Shown: piece after piece, positions 33,792 to 45,703 of the stretch
Numbering within the stretch: the first letter of the stretch is position 1
Layout of the letters: the number at the start of each line of letters is the position of its first letter
Assembly (NCBI GenBank): GCA_963920575.1
Contig: OY986975.1
Span: 14,879,863-14,943,862 of the forward strand
Direction of reading: 5' to 3'
DNA length: 64,000 nt
From: Narthecium ossifragum
Lineage: Eukaryota > Streptophyta > Magnoliopsida > Dioscoreales > Nartheciaceae
The notes under the pieces: generated by a model
The model's database searches: none
Seen by the model: the letters and a program-made list of their open reading frames with translations, nothing else
Told to the model about the DNA's origin: nothing
Translations under genes and position numbers: made by a program

Positions 33792-34257
33792 TATATAAAT
33801 GGAAATTTAGACCGATAGAGAGAGAAATGAAATTGAGAGGAAAGAAAATGAGGGAGGAAATTATTCTCAATTGATATCTTCAATGCAATATATTGCAATT
33901 TATAGTAAGTGAATATGACCGTTTAGATTTCATTGTTGAAAGTAAAGCCATTTAAATTTACTGTTCAAAATATAGCCGTTGAGGTTTCGAAAAATAGGAA
34001 TATAGCCGTTGAAAAATGACCATTGCTAAAACGGCCCGTGATTTAGCATATTACTATTATATGATTTAACATGAGTTAAGGTTTATCATATTACGATTTT
34101 CAAATTTTAACATTTTTAAAAATAATATATTACTATTATATAATTAATGCAATATGTTACTGTTGTTGTCAAATATATTTATCAACATATAATATGAGCA
34201 ATGGATAAGAAATATAAAATATAAAAAAGATAGGTATTAATATTTAAGTCTGATAGA
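33792..34257. other. AT-rich flank; no gene
   Basis: AT-rich DNA with repeated ATATAGCCGTT-like words at 33910-34020. Possibly the untranslated end of the Harbinger element. No terminal inverted repeat could be fixed. Confidence 0.4.
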
Positions 34258-34584
34258 GATGCGTGCTTTTGTGCGACTTGCAGAAGCGTCTCAAACAGCT
34301 AGATAAGATAACTCGGAGTTTAGAACAACCTTACCTGACTACACAGTCCCGATCGGTCGCTCCCGTGTCCGACCGATCGCTCTTGGCGACTGGCTGCAGG
34401 TCCAAGTCCGAGAAGCTCAAATTTAGTAGCTGTAAAAATCAGAAAAATTGTCAGAAATTCCTAAAAAGTGTAAAATAAAGAAAGGGGGAAATAAGAAAGA
34501 TAAAAACCTAACTAAGCAAAGAAAATGAGTGAAGAGAAAATCAATTAGTTAACCGTCGAAATCCCCGTCAACGGCGCCAAAAAT
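34258..34584 (-). repeat. Second copy of the leader after the left LTR
   Basis: Nearly identical to 39867-40193 and includes its own primer-site-like stretch at 34562-34579 with one change. Its presence outside the LTR-to-LTR unit is the evidence for a tandem array. Confidence 0.8.
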
Positions 34585-36027
34585 TGATCGCTCACAAACG
34601 TTGTCGTTAAAACGTTGCAAACTCGATCAAATATAAATTTATAATCCTTATTCAATCACTACACTACTAGGTAGAAATAGCGGTGAAGTCGGGAGTCGAT
34701 CCACAGGGAAAACGTTGGAAATCAAAATCAATTCTAAAAACCCTAAAACTAATGAAAAGAATCAAAGATAGAATAGAGTGATATTATCTAAGAAATAAAA
34801 GAGATAAAAGGTTGATCAATTTGAATCAATGGAGTAGTTACTTAGGAATTACTCAATCCATCCTAGTTTCATTATTAGTCTTCTCTAGTTATCATCTTGT
34901 TCCCTTCTCTCAACATTATGGACCATATGGCTACAAGCTCACATGAATCCCTAAAATAAAGTTAATGTTCCCAACGACATAACCTATCTTTGCTTGGCAT
35001 AGATTGTATTTGGTCCTACGATTACCTTAAATTATACTACTCCTAATGTCCGTGGCACAACCTATCTTCGCGTAGCATAGCTTATCTCAAAGGCAAACCA
35101 ATAACTTCATGAAAACCATCTCATAAATCTCTACAATCAATCACAGAAATCATGTAGGACTGAAAGTACGTTAAGGGAACTCTGTTCCTTCAACTCTATT
35201 AACAATAAAACCATATTCATGAGATCATGCATCGAGAAGTTCACAAGAATCCAACTAAAGAAAAACCAAAACTACACTAGGGTTTCATGAATAATCCTAA
35301 GTATAATAATTAGCAACTTATCTTTTGAATGAAAGCCATCGGGTTGGAATATGAAGTTGTCACCATCCACATCCTCTCCTTCTTCTTCTTCCTCCTCCAA
35401 AGATTGTCAAAAAGATGAGAAATTTGCTGGAATAACCCCTTTATATAATAAAAGCCCTTAATCCCGGAATTAGGGTTATGGCTAAGTTGAGTTGGACCTC
35501 TAGTGCAACTCAGAATTCCTAGTTTAATTCTGACAGCCTCTTCTGGTCGCGACTAGGTTCAAGCCGTCCGGAATTTGGAAATGTGCTCAACATGAAAGAT
35601 GTAGATTAGGAAGTCTTCTATTCTCTCCCGAAGATTTTATAATATTCGGACTTATTTGGAATATTTGGCGAATATTCTCCTGAGCATCGACGGATCAGTT
35701 TCCAGCAGCTGTATATCTTCATAGTCTTCAAAACTGGTATTCATCTGTCTAGAATCTCGCCAAGTGTCCAACATGAAAGTTGTTCATCTCTGAGTCTTCT
35801 ACCACATCTCCAAGTTTCAGAATATTTAGACTTTTGTAAAATATTTGGCGAATATATTACTGATGGTCGACGAAGCAGTTTATTTAGTCATTTTAGCCGA
35901 ATTTCTTGCATTTCTTCTCAAAGTATGATTAAACCTGAAATCAACTAACAAGCTATCAAATGCAACTACTATTGGCATAACAAAGCTAAGTCAAGGGGTT
36001 TACTTAGGAATAATTAGTGACTTATCA
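34585..36027 (-). repeat. LTR (3' LTR in element sense)
   Basis: 1443 bp. On the plus strand it starts TGATCGCTCACAAACG and ends GACTTATCA. On the element strand it begins TGATAAGTCAC right after the purine-rich AAGTTGGGGGTG (36028-36039). Nearly identical to 40194-41636. Confidence 0.88.
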
Positions 36028-36041
36028 CACCCCCAACTTAC
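36028..36041 (-). other. Polypurine tract
   Basis: Minus-strand GTAAGTTGGGGGTG directly before TGATAAG of the LTR. Confidence 0.7.
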
Positions 36042-36558
36042 ACTTTGCTAGTCCTCAAGCAAAGAAAAGATAAAAAAAAAGCAATAAAACTAACTAGCCA
36101 CTTTCGTAGGTCTCACGATTGCACTTAGCATGTGCAACAAGTCTTTAAACCCATGGGTTACCGCAGTGGAGGAGTTATAGTCTCCTGAGGGTTTTCTGGG
36201 ATGACACCCACAAACATCAATACATTCCCTTGAATATATCATTAGAAATCAATCATAATACTCATCAACTCTAATGCATGAAATAGAACTAATATTCATA
36301 AATATACCCTTCAACTTATAGTCACATAAAAATATAGTAAGTCAAAACATGTCATAACATATTTCCAACACTTCAACATATTTAATCATGATTAAAAATA
36401 ACTTTAACACTCATGTGTGTGAATGGGGTTCCACATGTTTCAGAGCATCAATTATCTCTAAACACTTCAACTATTCAAGATCACAATCCTATCCAAGCAC
36501 ATATCTTCCACTTATCACATAACAATATCAGTTTTTTTTATTTTTTTTTCTTAGGAGT

Positions 36559-36714
36559 TTCAACTGTTTTACACGAACACCACGCTGGCTAGGCACACTG
36601 CCCGGTTACTAAGTTGAAAACCCCTTTTTTTCTTTCTTCTTTTTTTTCAGGAAATTCAACCGTTTTACGCGAACACCACGCTGGCTAGGCACACTGCCCG
36701 GTTACTAAGTTGAA
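36559..36714 (-). repeat. Two 60-bp stem-closed units, 96 bp apart
   Basis: Units 36559-36618 and 36655-36714 each begin TTCAAC and end GTTGAA (perfect inverted closing stem). Between, both contain GAACACCACGCTGGCTAGGC and ACACTGCCCGGTTACTAA unchanged. They differ only near the left arm (TGTTTTACAC versus CGTTTTACGC). Each is bordered by T-rich runs. Strong conservation inside an otherwise drifting non-coding region suggests an RNA structure or protein-binding role for the element. Confidence 0.7.
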
Positions 36715-37555
36715 GATCCTTTTTTTTTCGCATATCAGATAATTGCATGTGTTCATGTATTTTCTGTGTCAAGACATAAAATTGTAAACCTATCCCAGTA
36801 TCATGCTTATAATCTAATATTAACCCTTTAACATGTGGAAGTGAACATGTGCATTAGGATATGTCAAGTAATCCTTAAATCATGATAAAAGTATTAAAAT
36901 ATAGAAATAACATCATGCATAGCAAAAATTTACTATTTCTTATATGACATACAAGTCTCAGAATAATTCATAAAATAAATTTCTAAAACATGCACCTTTG
37001 TCAAATCATATCATAATTTCATTCTTTTGACATAATTCAAGGGATGTATAATATTTGATTACCATAAAAATAAAAGTATATGAGCATAAAATTTATGAAT
37101 GCTACCCCTAACTTAAATGTAATTGTCCCCAATTATACTAAGTCATAAAATAAATCAAGAAGTAAAGGGTAGAGATAACCATAATGAACGCCTTAGAAAT
37201 ATATTTCTCTCTCTTCCAATTTTAGTTTAGGCATCACCAACATTGAATAAATACTTCCTTCCCCACCATAACCTGTCACATAAATATATACTTTTTCAAA
37301 AAGATCAAATATAACAAATAAATGTCGGTATTAGAATCATAGAAAATTTCAGCAGAGTCTCCTTTGTATTTTCATGATATATTAATCTGTACAAACATTC
37401 ATCACATAAAAATATACCATGTACAGATAAATAGTAAAGGAGATAATACATCAAAAAATAATCTTCTAGACATCACAGATAAAGAAATAAAGGACCAAAA
37501 CATCCAAGCAGGGCAACCATCAGTTAGCATCCGCAAAAAACATCATCACACATAG
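36715..37555. other. AT-rich non-coding internal region
   Basis: No reading frame of note; AT-rich with many short ATAAAAATAT words. Part of the internal region of the non-autonomous retrotransposon. Confidence 0.5.
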
Positions 37556-38470
37556 CGGCCGTCCGTGGCGAGATCAGAAATAAAATCGGCGAAAATAAGG
37601 AGAATTGAACACCGGATGTTGCTCTAGGACGTCTAGAAGATCAAAGAATGCTCAACATGGTCCTGATTGAAGATCTATACCATCCGATCAAAAATCATAT
37701 TCCGGTGGCACGCGGATCGTGTGAAGCAACAATCGGACGGATGAAACTCGCCGGCGACAGATCAACGGTGAAACCTCATCGCCGGAGGACGGGAAGGGTA
37801 CAGGAAGAATCGTGGAAGCCTAAGTAGTTCTCTGGTGAGGTCTGATCGAAGAATCATGGCCTCTAGTCGGCGGAACGGCGGTGAACGGCTCGGAGGAAGT
37901 GACGGCCGGAATTGAATTCCGACGATCGGAGCTCAAATCAAGGATGGTACCGCTTGAGAAAGGATCATGGAAGGCCAAGGAAGTGTTATATGAGGTTTGA
38001 TTGATGGATTGAGCTACCAGACGGCGGATGGAAGGTGGACGGTGATGGCCGGCGATGTGTAAATCGATTCCGGTGATCCCGACGGCAAGGTCGGGTTTTG
38101 ATGGTGGCGAAAGGTTCGTGGTGATCGGAGGAAGGTTCTGGAGGTATTAATGGGTGATGGGAGGCCGTGGATGGGGAGATTGGAGATGGCCGGCAAAAGC
38201 AGGGGGGCTCACCGGCGTCGGAGGAGAGGGTTCCGAGGGAAGAAGAGACCTTGGATGAAGAGGTAAGAGTATGGCGGAGGTTTTGGTGAAGGTTTGGAGG
38301 GTTGGGGATGGCCGGAGAGAGGCGGCGACGGGCGGTGGTGGTGACGGCTCGGGACGAGCCGGTGAAGCCGATCGAGCCGGGACGACGACGAACAGTGAGG
38401 AGGAGAGAGAAAATCCAGCGGGAAATAAGGAAAAAAAGGAAAAAGGGGAAAAAAAAGGGAAACATCATGG
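37556..38470 (-). other. GC-rich island inside the non-autonomous retrotransposon
   Basis: Base composition changes sharply at 37556 (GCGGCCGTCCG) to GC-rich DNA with repeated CCGGCGA and GGTGATGG words, and returns to A-rich near 38400. A minus-strand frame (37986-38468) is Pro/Ser/Arg-rich with a hydrophobic start and has no recognisable domain. It could be captured host DNA. Confidence 0.4.
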
Positions 38471-38564
38471 AAAAATCCTTAAAACTCAGGAAAACTCCTA
38501 AAATTAAAAAGAACTCCTAAAAACTGGGTTGTCTTACAGAAAGCGCGTAATTTTATGTCTTTCG

Positions 38565-39851
38565 CTAGACGCTCCCGAAACAAGATTTAGGAGGTTGATG
38601 GTTCCATGTGAAGAAATACATGGCCTGAATCATGGTGAATGTATGTATGCATGCTTCATCAAAGAATAAAAAGAAGTCCTTAGAAATCAAAATATGCATA
38701 GAACTGGAAATTTGGATACGATCTTTGAGAAAGGGACGATAGGAATTGGCATGGTCTTCACTCATAACAAGGTTCTCCTCCTCACAAAGTTCAACTAATG
38801 GGGATGATATTAAAGGTAGAATCTCAACTTGAGGCTCTAACCAAGAAATATTGCTAACACCCTCATCCTTATTATGTTTATCACTAATATGCACATCATT
38901 ATCATTCAACTCATCATGTAGAAGTTCAACTTGAGGTTCCTGACAGAGGGTCTCACTAATGTGCTCATCGTCATTATGATTATTGGAAATAGACATATTA
39001 TCATCATGAACAACCGACAATTTAGCATAACAACCCTCATCATCACTATCATCAAAAAAACTTGCTTCATAAGAATGACCGAAATACATATAAAGCCCAG
39101 AATATACAACCAGATAGCATTCATCAACATCATCAATTGTACCATCAAAAGTTGAGAAAACCGTATTTTCAGCAGCTTCCAAAACATTATCAATAACATC
39201 ATGAACTGGCAAAACATCACAAGCATTATAACATGCATCAACATCATTAGAAATATAAGCATCACAAGCATTGTCATCATTAACAAGAGGAATAGAATCA
39301 TTCGCATAATCCTCATTCTCATAATACGAATCAGCCATGTGTGCTAGTTGTTCTATTTGTGTCTCTATTTTGGATATAGATTGAGCATAGGAGGCTCGAT
39401 CTCTTCCAAGTTTACCTATATTGGCATCTATGTTTTCAAACTTGACATTCATGGTTGCAAGTGTGCTCATGAGCATGTCAAACTGTGTGTCAGAGAACAC
39501 TTGAGGGGCAGGAGGTGATGCATGTGAAGGATATTGTTGTCCAAAACTATGTTCAAAATTTTGAGTCGGTGTTTCTATGTTCCATGGTTGAATATTAGGA
39601 GGTTGATAACCTTCGAATTGCCAATTAGGGTATGTATGATTTTTAAAATTCGGATTATAAGTGTATGAATGTGAATTATATGCCGGATTTGAGAAATCAT
39701 ATGTGTCATTATTGTAAGCGTGTCCATAACCAAAAGGCAAATCATCATTGGACATCACACCCGGTGGCATATAAAAATTAGCCATGCATGCAAGATCACA
39801 TAAATAAGGACCACACCAAAGATAAGAAATACAAACAGTGGGCTGGTCCAA
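38565..39851 (-). CDS. Gag-like protein of the non-autonomous Athila-type element
   Basis: Open for 428 codons; the better start may be ATG 39785 (MANFYMPPG). The N-terminal ~110 residues are Tyr/Asn/Pro-rich (YNPNFKNHTYPNW), like the linker following gag in Athila elements. A helical region with KIETQIEQLAHM near residue 165 matches the coiled-coil QIGQLA block of Athila gag. The remaining 260 residues are acidic (Asp/Asn-rich, with repeats DDNxxISNxHN and DNDVHISDKHN) and I do not recognise them. No zinc knuckle or enzyme motif was found. It is the only coding sequence of the element, so it must rely on pol proteins from an autonomous relative. An intact long frame suggests recent activity. 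Confidence 0.65.
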   Translation of the reverse strand: MDQPTVCISYLWCGPYLCDLACMANFYMPPGVMSNDDLPFGYGHAYNNDTYDFSNPAYNSHSYTYNPNFKNHTYPNWQFEGYQPPNIQPWNIETPTQNFEHSFGQQYPSHASPPAPQVFSDTQFDMLMSTLATMNVKFENIDANIGKLGRDRASYAQSISKIETQIEQLAHMADSYYENEDYANDSIPLVNDDNACDAYISNDVDACYNACDVLPVHDVIDNVLEAAENTVFSTFDGTIDDVDECYLVVYSGLYMYFGHSYEASFFDDSDDEGCYAKLSVVHDDNMSISNNHNDDEHISETLCQEPQVELLHDELNDNDVHISDKHNKDEGVSNISWLEPQVEILPLISSPLVELCEEENLVMSEDHANSYRPFLKDRIQISSSMHILISKDFFLFFDEACIHTFTMIQAMYFFTWNHQPPKSCFGSV

Positions 39852-40170
39852 GAGACGACTGTCGCTGATGCGTGCCTTTGTGCGACTTGCAGAAGCGTCT
39901 CAAACAGCTAGATAAGATAACTCGAAGTTTAGAACAACCTTACCTGACTACACAGTCCCGATCGGTCGCTCCCGTGTCCGACCGATCGCTCTTGGCGACT
40001 GGCTGCAGGTCCAAGTCCGAGAAACTCAAATTTAGTAGCTGTAAAAATAAAAAAAATTGTCAGAAATTCCTAAAAAGTGTAAAATAAAGAAAGGGGGAAA
40101 TAAGAAAGATAAAAACCTAACTAAGCAAAGAACATGAGTTAAGAGAAAATCAATTAGTTAACCGTCGAAA

Positions 40171-40188
40171 TCCCCGGCAACGGCGCCA
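40171..40188 (-). other. Primer binding site (tRNA-Asp type)
   Basis: Minus strand TGGCGCCGTTGCCGGGGA, six bases beyond the LTR end (GAGCGATCA). This is the usual Athila-type primer site, complementary to the 3' end of tRNA-Asp. Confidence 0.85.
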
Positions 40189-40193
40189 AAAAT

Positions 40194-41636
40194 TGATCGC
40201 TCACAAACGTTGTCGTTAACGTTGCAAACTCAATCAAATATAAATTTATAATCCTTATTCAATCACTACACTACTAGGTAGAAATAGCGGTGAAGTCGGG
40301 AGTCGATCCACAGGGAAAACGTTGGAAATCAAAATCAATTCTAAAAACCCTAAAACTAATGAAAAGAATCAAAGATAGAATAGAGTGATATTATCTAAGA
40401 AATAAAAGAGATAAAAGGTTGATCAATTTGAATCAATGGAGTAGTTACTTAGGAATTACTCAATCCATCCTAGTTTCATTATTAGTCTTCTCTAGTTATC
40501 ATCTTGTTCCCTTCTCTCAACATTATGGACCATATGGCTACAAGCTCACATGAATCCCTAAAATAAAGTTAATGTTCCCAACGACATAACCTATCTTTGC
40601 TTGGCATAGATTGTATTTGGTCCTACGATTACCTTAAATTATACTACTCCTAATGTCCGTGGCACAACCTATCTTCGCGTAACATAGCTTATCTCAAAGG
40701 CAAACCAATAACTTCATGAAAACCATCTCATAAATCTCTACAATCAATCACAGAAATCATGTAGGACTGAAAGTACGTCAAAGGAACTCTGTTCCTTCAA
40801 CTCTATTAACAATAAAATCATATTCATGAGATCATGCATCGAGAAGTTCACAAGAATCCAACTAAAGAAATACCAAAACTACACTAGGGTTTCATGAATA
40901 ATCCTAAGTATAATAATTAGCAACTTATCTTTTGAATGAAAGCCATCGGGTTGGAATATGAAGCTGTCACCATCCACATCCTCTCCTTATTCTTCTTCCT
41001 CCTCCAAAGATTGTCAAAAAGATGAGAAATTTGACTGGAATAACCCCTTTATATAATAAAAGCCCTTAATCCCGGAATTAGGGTTATGGCTAAGTTGAGT
41101 TGGACCTCTAGTGCAACTCAGAATTCCTAGTTTAATTCTGACAGCCTCTTCTGGTCGCGACTAGGTTCAACCCGTCCGGAATTTGGAAATGTGCTCAACA
41201 TGAAAGATATAGATTAGGAAGTCTTCTGTCCTCCCCCGAAGATTTTATAATATTCGGACTTATTTGGAATATTTGGCGAATATTCTCCTGAGCATCGACG
41301 GATCAGTTTCCAGCAGCTGTATATCTTCATAGTCTTCAAAACTGGTATTCATCTGTTTGGAATCTAGCCAAGTGTCCAACATGAAAGTTGTTCATCTCTG
41401 AGTCTTCTACCACATCTCCAAGTTTCAGAATATTTGGACCTTTGCAAAATATTTGGCGAATATATTACTGATGGTCGACGAAGCAGTTTATTTAGTCATT
41501 TTAGCCGAATTTCTTGCATTTCTTCTCAAAGCATGATTAAACCTGAAATCAACTAACAAGCTATCAAATAAAACTACTTTAGGCATAACAAGGCTAAGTT
41601 AAGGGGTTTACTTAAGGAATAATTAGTGACTTATCA
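40194..41636 (-). repeat. LTR (5' LTR in element sense)
   Basis: 1443 bp, the same length as 34585-36027, with TGAT...ATCA ends. Only scattered substitutions separate the two, so the insertion is not ancient. Confidence 0.88.
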
Positions 41637-43073
41637 CCCGGTCAAAAAAAACCCAACACTTATTTAGCCCATGCAAATGTCTAGCCCAAGCCCAGTTAAG
41701 AATTATTTGAGCAAGCCCACCCGAGAAGTGAGAACCCAATTACCCAAGGCTCCTACTAAATCCAAAGGCTCCAACATATACGACGAAACCTAGAGAGAGA
41801 GAGAAATCGATTTTTCTTCTCTCTCGTCTCATTTTCTCCATCTAGATCCCAAATTTTTTCTTCCCTCAAAATTTTAGAGATCAAATACTCACAACTTCAT
41901 CTCTTCCATCAGTTCCATGTAAGGGATAGGGGGGAGATTCAAGCTCTTCTTCATCTTCATTGAAAAAGAGATAAAATGATTCTTCCTATTTCTCTATTAG
42001 ATTCTTTAGCGATTTTTAAATTATTCTTGGAAAATGGTGGCTTGATTCTTGTGCATTTTAATGGTGGAATTGATTCCATATGTGAAAAAACCTAGTTTTT
42101 TGGGGTTGTGTTATTGTATAGATTAGGGATTAGGCAAAAGAAAAGGTGATGGTATGATGGATTTACATGTATATAATTCACCTAAAGCATGCTTAGAAGT
42201 AAATAATTAATTGGTTTATGGGAATCTGGTTGTTGATGATGAAGCATACTTAAGACACAAGAGTTAAAAATTAATTAATTGGCTTAGGAGTTGGAGACCG
42301 AAGAGTTAGGGGCCATCCTCACATATATAATATTTAGATTGTTAATCTATGAAGTCCTCATGAGCTTTATTACTTATTATTTAATTGGAGTGAAATTGAC
42401 AACTTATGTGTAGGATCAAGGTAGTCTTGTATAGGGATATTGTTTATGCACAAGACATCTATGTGCACTTTGTTGTATCTTTACCTTGCACACCAGATGA
42501 TTTTTAATGTTTTTTTTGAGATATTCTGTGTTTGGAATTTGTGCTCATATTTCGCAATTAAACCATTTCATTGATATGTAGAGAGATGTTAAAGGATGAA
42601 CACCATTTTGAACACATTGGTCCTTAGCTGATTGTTCTTGTGGATATATTTCACAGATATATGTTGACTATAATATGAGGAGATGTATGGCTTTGCCTAT
42701 GAATCAATTGGATGAATGGGTCATTACGATGGGTGGGAGCATCTTAACAAGTATCGGCATGTATGCTCTTATAAGTTTATTGCTAGATTTGGGTCGAAAT
42801 TAGGAGAGGAGAATATTAGTTTGTGAGTACAATGGAGTCGATTAGTTTGTAACTGAGATAGATGCCATTGGGGTGTTGGCATCTGTAGGAGATGTCCTCT
42901 TACATACGTAAGCTTCTTTTATTAGTTATTTTATACTATACGTAAGATTTACATCTTTAGGAGATGTCCTCTTACAAATGCAATACTAGCTTATTTTATT
43001 AGTTGCTTTATAGTATACGTAAGCTTTACATTTTGTTGTGATTACTTTGAGTTACTAGATGGTTGAACGTGCA
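41637..43073. other. No gene recognised; possible leader of the hAT element
   Basis: CT-rich DNA near 41790-41900 (GAGAGAGAGAAATCG, then CTCTCTCG) resembles a plant 5' untranslated region. The rest is AT-rich with duplicated TTAGGAGATGTCCTCTTACA-type words (42886-42905, 42957-42976). No terminal repeat of the hAT element could be located. Confidence 0.4.
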
Positions 43074-43082
43074 TATAAATTA

Positions 43083-43660
43083 GGCCAAAAAGCAGTTCAG
43101 TACCATGTAGTTTTCCAGTTTTACAGTTTAGTACCACGTACTTTCAAAATTATAAAAAAATGCTCCAAGTTACATAATAGTTGCAGTTTAGTACCCATCA
43201 TCTGATGTCGTTATATATTTTAAGGCCAAAAAGTACTTTGGCACCATGTAGTTTAAAGATTTTGCAGTTTAATACCACGTCGTTTAAAAATTACAAAAAA
43301 ATGCCTGAAGTTACAAAACTGGACATTTTGGATCCAACGTACTTTTAAACAACGTGGTACTAAACTACAAATGCTCCAAGTGAAAAATGCTCCAGGTATA
43401 AACCCAGCTTAAAAATACTCCAAGTTTTGTAACTTCAGGCATTTTTTTGTAATTTTTAAACAACATGGTACTAAAATGCAAAAATTTTAAACTACAAGGT
43501 GTCAAACTGCTTTTTGGCCTTAAAATATGTAATGCCGTCGGATGATGGGTACTAAACTGCAACTATTATGTAACTTGGAGCATTTGTTTATAATTTATAA
43601 AGTATGCGGTACTAAACTACAAAACTGGGAAACTACAGTGTACTAAACTGCTTTTTAGCC
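43083..43660. mobile_element. Mutator-type foldback MITE, 9-bp target duplication
   Basis: TATAAATTA flanks the element exactly (43074-43082 and 43661-43669). Left end GGCCAAAAAGCAGTTCAGTACC is inverted at the right end (GTACTAAACTGCTTTTTAGCC). Each arm is made of two related units of about 140 bases beginning GGCCAAAAAG (43083 and 43223), mirrored at 43525 and 43660. Nearly the whole element is therefore one long hairpin. The target duplication length and subterminal structure fit the Mutator superfamily. Confidence 0.88.
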
Positions 43661-43695
43661 TATAAATTATACAGGATTTTGAGTTTTTCATTGTG

Positions 43696-45318
43696 ATGGC
43701 AAATCAAGAAAGAAAGAGAAGAAACACACTGTTGTCCTTTTTTAAATCAAGAGATGATACATCCACAAGTGATACACCTTCACCATCGGTTATGAGCAAT
43801 TCAAATGCTGGTGAGTCTCCTCCTTCTAACTCTCAAAGAGTTGAAATTGCTAGTGAGTCTCTTGAACGTGATCCTGGTTTGCATATCCCTATATGGAAGC
43901 ATCATCATAATGTCTGTGATGAAATCAGACGAGCTTATTTTAAATTGGGGTCATATCAACCCAAATTGGACGAGTACCTACGATCTGAATTCAAACGACA
44001 ATATCGCCGATTTCATCACTCTTGGTTCAACCAATTTTCTTAGTTAGAGTACTCTCCTTCTAAAGATGCGGCATTTTTTTTCCATGCTTTCTTTTTAAAA
44101 AGAATACATCTACACAACCCGCATTTACTGTTGAACGGTTTAGAAATTGGAAAAGAGTTAAAGATGGGGGAAATATGCACTTTTGACACATATGGGAGGC
44201 CATGCACTTTTGGCACATATGGGAGGCCATGTTTCTCCACACAATAATGTTGTAAAGGCGGCTGATGACTTAATGAATGTCACACGACATATCGACAAAG
44301 TCATTAATGCTCAAACTTCAGAAGTGATAAAGAAGAATAGATTGCGTCTAACGGCAACAATTGAGAATGTGCGATGGCTAAGCTTACAAGCTTGTGGATT
44401 ACAAGGCCACGATGAATCACCATATTCCCGTAATAGGGGTAATCTCATTGAGATGATAAAACTTATGGGAAGATTGAATGCTAATTGCAGATACTGTCTT
44501 TGAGAATGCTCCAAAAAATGCAATGTATACCACACCAAAGATTCAGAAAGATATTTTGCATATTCTTGTTACCAAAGTACGGAATAAAATTCGTATTGAT
44601 GTTGGATATGCTAAGTTTTGCATTTTAGTTGATGAAACGAAAGATGCTTCGAATAAAGAGCAAATGGCTATTGTGCTTAGATTTGTTGATATTCATGGGA
44701 CCATATGTGAGCGTTTGTTTGACATTATGCATGTTATTGATACATCATCATCAACACTTAAGAAAGAAATATCTGATATTCTCACTCGTCATAATTTGCA
44801 CATTCACAATATGCGAGGTCATGGGTATAATGGCGCAAGCAATATGCGTGGTGCATGGAATAGTTTGCAGGCTTTGCTTCTTAGAGATTGTCCATATGCA
44901 TATTATGTGCATTGTTTTGCCCACCTGTTGCAATTAGCGTTGGTTGGAGCCGCTGAGAATGAGCACTCAATTTGGCTCTTCTTTTCTAATCTCACTACTA
45001 TTGTGAATCTTGTTATTGCTTCTTCAAAGTGTCATATAGAGTTACAGAAAGCTTAAGGCATTGAGATTGATCGTTCGGTGGCTAGTGGGAAACGTGAGAC
45101 TGATAGAGGGCTTAATCAGATTGGCTCGTTGTAACGAGCTGGAACTTCCCGGTGGGGCTCTCACTTTAATTCTATTTGCAGCTTAGTCGATACGTATGGT
45201 GCAATAATTACTGCGCTTAAAAGTACTATGGATGTGGGCTCCTCTAACTCTATACGTGGAGAAGCTGCGGGTTCTTTGATGGTGATGAGGTCTTTTAATT
45301 TCTTATTTATCATGCACT
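43696..45318 (+). pseudogene. hAT transposase (TTF-type zinc finger/HAT protein), N-terminal part
   Basis: From ATG 43696: RDPGLHIPIWKHH and DEIRRAYFKLGSYQPKLDEY, then the TTF-type zinc-finger region LEYSPSKDAAFFFPCFLF and AFTVERFRNWKRV, then ILVDETKDASNKEQMAIVLRFVD and the HCFAHLLQLAL block. Breaks: TAG at 44041 (family has Trp), a 24-base duplication with frameshift near 44175-44225, another shift near 44478, and stops at 45054 and about 45132. The first catalytic Asp is in LVDETKD; the second, normally Asp in GYDGASNM, is Asn here (GYNGASNM). The frame is cut after FNFLFIMHL at 45318 by a retrotransposon and resumes at 61942. Confidence 0.85.
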
Positions 45319-45703
45319 TGTTCGACAATAAAATCGAGATATTGGGGGAACGAGATTTGTTAATTTTATTGTGATCAAAAGTTTGAATTACATGGTGGGA
45401 TTTGTGGGAACAACACTCCTGAGTTCCCAATATCATCACAAGCTGTAGATCCTCTTTTCCTTGGAAAACTGCATACCGATGATGAGATTGGCAACCCATC
45501 AATTACAACCCAAAAGGGAAAACCCCTGATTAAGGATTCGGGCTTTAAAATCCCGTTACATCCAAAATGAAAAAATAAGAAAAGGAAGAAGAAAGGAAAT
45601 AAGAAGGATCTTGGGTGAAGGCTTAGGCCTTCGACCCGCACCTTCGTTGCCGATGAAGAACCATTGAATCTCTTGCTTTGGACTTTTGGATTGATGGCAC
45701 GAT

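Larger units (their letters stand above)
34258..41636 (-). mobile_element. Athila-type non-autonomous LTR retrotransposon with tandem LTR arrangement
   Basis: Two near-identical 1770-bp blocks (34258-36027, 39867-41636) each consist of a 1443-bp LTR plus 327 bp of post-LTR leader. Read on the minus strand: LTR (41636-40194), primer binding site, leader, gag-like ORF, long non-coding region, polypurine tract, second LTR (36027-34585), then a second primer site and leader that end at 34258. The order LTR-internal-LTR-leader shows a recombined or truncated tandem array. No protease, reverse transcriptase, RNase H or integrase was found between the LTRs, so it is a LARD-like element. Flanking target duplications are not visible. 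Confidence 0.85.
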
